Shown here one piece after another: positions 61,799-64,000 of a DNA stretch of 64,000 nt. Numbering within the stretch: the stretch's first letter is position 1; the number at the start of each line of letters is the position of its first letter. The position numbers and the translations under genes were made by a program. Location: contig NC_134652.1 of the NCBI RefSeq assembly GCF_030463565.1, positions 8,025,897-8,089,896 on the forward strand, written 5' to 3'. Below the pieces are notes generated by a model that was not told the origin of the DNA, did not search any database, and saw only the letters and a program-made list of their open reading frames with translations. The DNA is from Pelecanus crispus (Eukaryota > Chordata > Aves > Pelecaniformes > Pelecanidae).

Positions 61799-63546
61799 AG
61801 CACCTTTTGTTTCTAACAGTTTGTCAAGAAAGAAGGGAGAACGACAAATGCAGTTTAGGAAAAGGTAAAGTTACGAAGAGAGGCAGAATGGGACATGTAC
61901 AACTATGAAAATATTTTTATAAAGTTCTTATAGCTAAAGATACAGGCCACTTTTGGAGCAAGTCTGGAAAGATTACATGCAAGTCATTTTCTGCTTAGAA
62001 AGAAAATTTTAATATTATTCTGTATTTTGAGATTATTTTTGGAAAGCATCTTCACCCCACATGTATTTTTTGAACCATGCAGCTTTTGAATGAAAACATT
62101 TCATACAGAATAATTTATATGTTGAAAACAAAGAAAGTTGTGTTTCTCCCATAGGATAAAACTGTAAACTTTCTTGCAGATCATTTTAAAACCATAATAA
62201 CCTGCCACTGACGGTCAGTCTTTCTTGCTCTTTAAAATGTAGGGAAGAAAATTTTGGACATCTCCACATTATTTTGATTTTTTCTCTCAAAAATTAGTGT
62301 AAGAATTCATCCATGCACACACTATACTTCAAAATTATCCTTTGAAAGAGCTCTGCTCATAGCCATGTACTTTACTCACTTTAAAGAACAAATGTTAAGG
62401 CCATACTTTAATGTTGCAAGTAACAAATTTAAGCTTTCTGCCATTCAAGAAGGATGTTTAATATTTATATACGTTACCTCTTGCTGCTGTATTTTACATT
62501 TAGCTTGGTTTTCCACCTACTAATGAATGTAGCATTCTGCCTAGATTATACATAACTACATTTATTGCTGTTGGCTCTGTATCAAGAACTGTTTGTAATT
62601 TTCCAGCTGTGAAAATGTTGCCTTGCATTTAGAAGGGTTTCATGATTTGGGGACCTAATGAAACTCAGGCTCGTTAGGTACTGGTCTGCATTTCTTTCTG
62701 TACAGGATGCCCTTTCTTAGATGCATCTTAAACAGAACTGCTGTCTTAATATGTTTACTGCTGCACTGGAGGTTTAGTTGCACTTCCAGCTTTAAAGAAA
62801 AATGATTGTCCTACGTCAAGTATGTAAAGTAAGCTCATGCTTTTTTGCTTTTTATGTATCCATTACTGTTGTAGATGTGATAGAGGCGTCAGCTGTGGGC
62901 TTTTAAAATGGTGATATTTAAAGCATGTTGACTAACTTCCTCTCTTTGAAGTACATGGTGAAGGATTATAGCGCTGCTGTGTTGATGATGCTAGATTTAA
63001 GGGTCTGTCAGCACTTTTGGTATGAAACCCTATTTTCAGGGATTTATAACTTCTAAATGTAGATACAGTCACTGGAAGTATTTAATATGCAATAGGTAGC
63101 ACTTTAATCTGTTTATGAAGGGTTTTGAGATTTGTTTCTGTTGAAAAAGTCATGGTCTCCTAAAGCATGGTGGGCATTTGCTTTATCTTTTGTAATTTGT
63201 ACATTGAAGAAGCCACTGTATGTTACAAATGGTAGAGCCTTTCCTATTCATCTTAGAAGCTTCCAGATGTCTTGTATTACAATGTACTATACAAAGCTGA
63301 AGATCCAGGTTATATAGGAAGTCTGTAAAAGATACGAACATTACTTATAACTTAAGGGTTGATTTCGTCTCGTGCAATCAATGGTAGTTTGTCTACATTT
63401 AATAATGGTGCAGAATCATAACTATATGCACATGTGAGAACTATAAAGTTAGAATGCATGAAAAACTTTATTTTTTTCATTATTGCAACTTCAGCTCCTT
63501 TAATTTGATTAAAATGTTATCTTAATATTTTAATTTCTGTTCATTA

Positions 63547-63576
63547 AATAAATATTGCATGTCTAACACTAATAAA
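63547..63576 (+). promoter_or_regulatory. RAB11FIP2: Tandem distal polyadenylation signals
   Basis: Two canonical AATAAA hexamers (63547-63552 and 63571-63576) lie 24 nt apart, the first overlapping ATTAAA at 63543-63548. GT-rich sequence follows at about 63610-63640. This is the best candidate for the main transcript end. Confidence 0.55.
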
Positions 63577-63600
63577 GCACCACAATGCACTACCACAATA

Positions 63601-64000
63601 TTTCTTGAATTGTGATATTAATCTGTGTTATGCCAAGCAGGTAGCTCCTAAGCTCTGCTTGAGTATGTGGTTGTAAGAGCCATTCTGTTAAGATTCTCAG
63701 ACCACAGAGAGGTGTGTTTCCTTAAGGACAGCTCTAAATGAATACCCCAGCTGTGTGCAAGGTAGTCATTCAGGGAAGCCTCTTCAGTGATGTCCAGAAC
63801 TGATAATTAGTGAAGAAAATGGCATGTTCTCAAATGTGCTGATATGTATGTCTTTTTTTTTATATGCCAGCTGCAGTCCCTTTAAATGCACCGTTCCTCT
63901 GATCCTGTGTTTGTGTAAATACTACTAGGAGATCTCTGGCACTGCAGGCCAGAACTGCATTTAGCATGAGGACAAACCTGTGCAAATGTTGATGTGGAAG
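63601..64000. other. 3' flank of RAB11FIP2
   Basis: About 400 bp beyond the presumed polyadenylation site. No gene or repeat was recognised. Confidence 0.6.

Larger units (their letters stand above)
59153..63600 (+). other. RAB11FIP2: RAB11FIP2 3' UTR (about 4.4 kb if the distal site is used)
   Basis: AT-rich sequence without supported ORFs follows the stop codon. Candidate polyadenylation signals lie at 60331-60336, 61793-61798, 63547-63552 and 63571-63576. The last pair is the strongest distal end, with a cleavage site expected at about 63590-63600. A long 3' UTR fits the mammalian gene as I remember it. A small TCC run lies at about 60535-60550. The end point is inferred and needs transcript data. 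Confidence 0.65.

Overview
The window is vertebrate nuclear DNA, most likely from a bird. The clade call rests on a CR1 LINE 3' end at about 28026-28117, which has the usual avian tail, and on several decayed repeats of types I know from birds, crocodilians and turtles. Genes are sparse, introns are multi-kilobase with GT-AG borders, and one promoter-type CpG island is present. I see no bacterial, phage or plasmid features.

One protein-coding gene is firmly supported: RAB11FIP2 (Rab11 family-interacting protein 2, a class I Rab11-FIP) on the + strand. I could assemble the complete coding sequence from five exons: 29521-29873, 41231-41673, 42366-42828, 55103-55148 and 58925-59152. Together they make 1533 nt, or 510 residues plus a stop. 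Every junction is GT-AG and the frame holds throughout. The protein has an N-terminal C2 domain, a central disordered linker with one DPF and three NPF motifs, and a C-terminal Rab11-binding coiled coil with the YID motif. It links Rab11 recycling endosomes to membranes, EH-domain proteins and myosin Vb.

Layout: 1-28.0 kb is AT-rich, apparently intergenic sequence with old repeats (palindromic elements near 1.0 and 21.0 kb, an L3-like tail near 6.6 kb, a possible hAT remnant at 27.4 kb and CR1 at 28.0 kb). 28.4-29.5 kb is the CpG island and promoter, containing a nine-unit G-rich minisatellite. 29.5-59.15 kb is the RAB11FIP2 coding span with introns of about 11.4, 0.7, 12.3 and 3.8 kb. 59.15 to about 63.6 kb is a long 3' UTR ending at tandem AATAAA signals. 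63.6-64 kb is 3' flank.

No novel multi-gene system is visible. The observations most worth a second look are a possible frame-preserving 90-nt cassette exon in intron 4 (58701-58790), the promoter minisatellite with strong G-quadruplex potential, and a few compact tandem or inverted repeats in introns. All calls come from reading the sequence. Family identities for old repeats come from memory of consensus patterns and are tentative.
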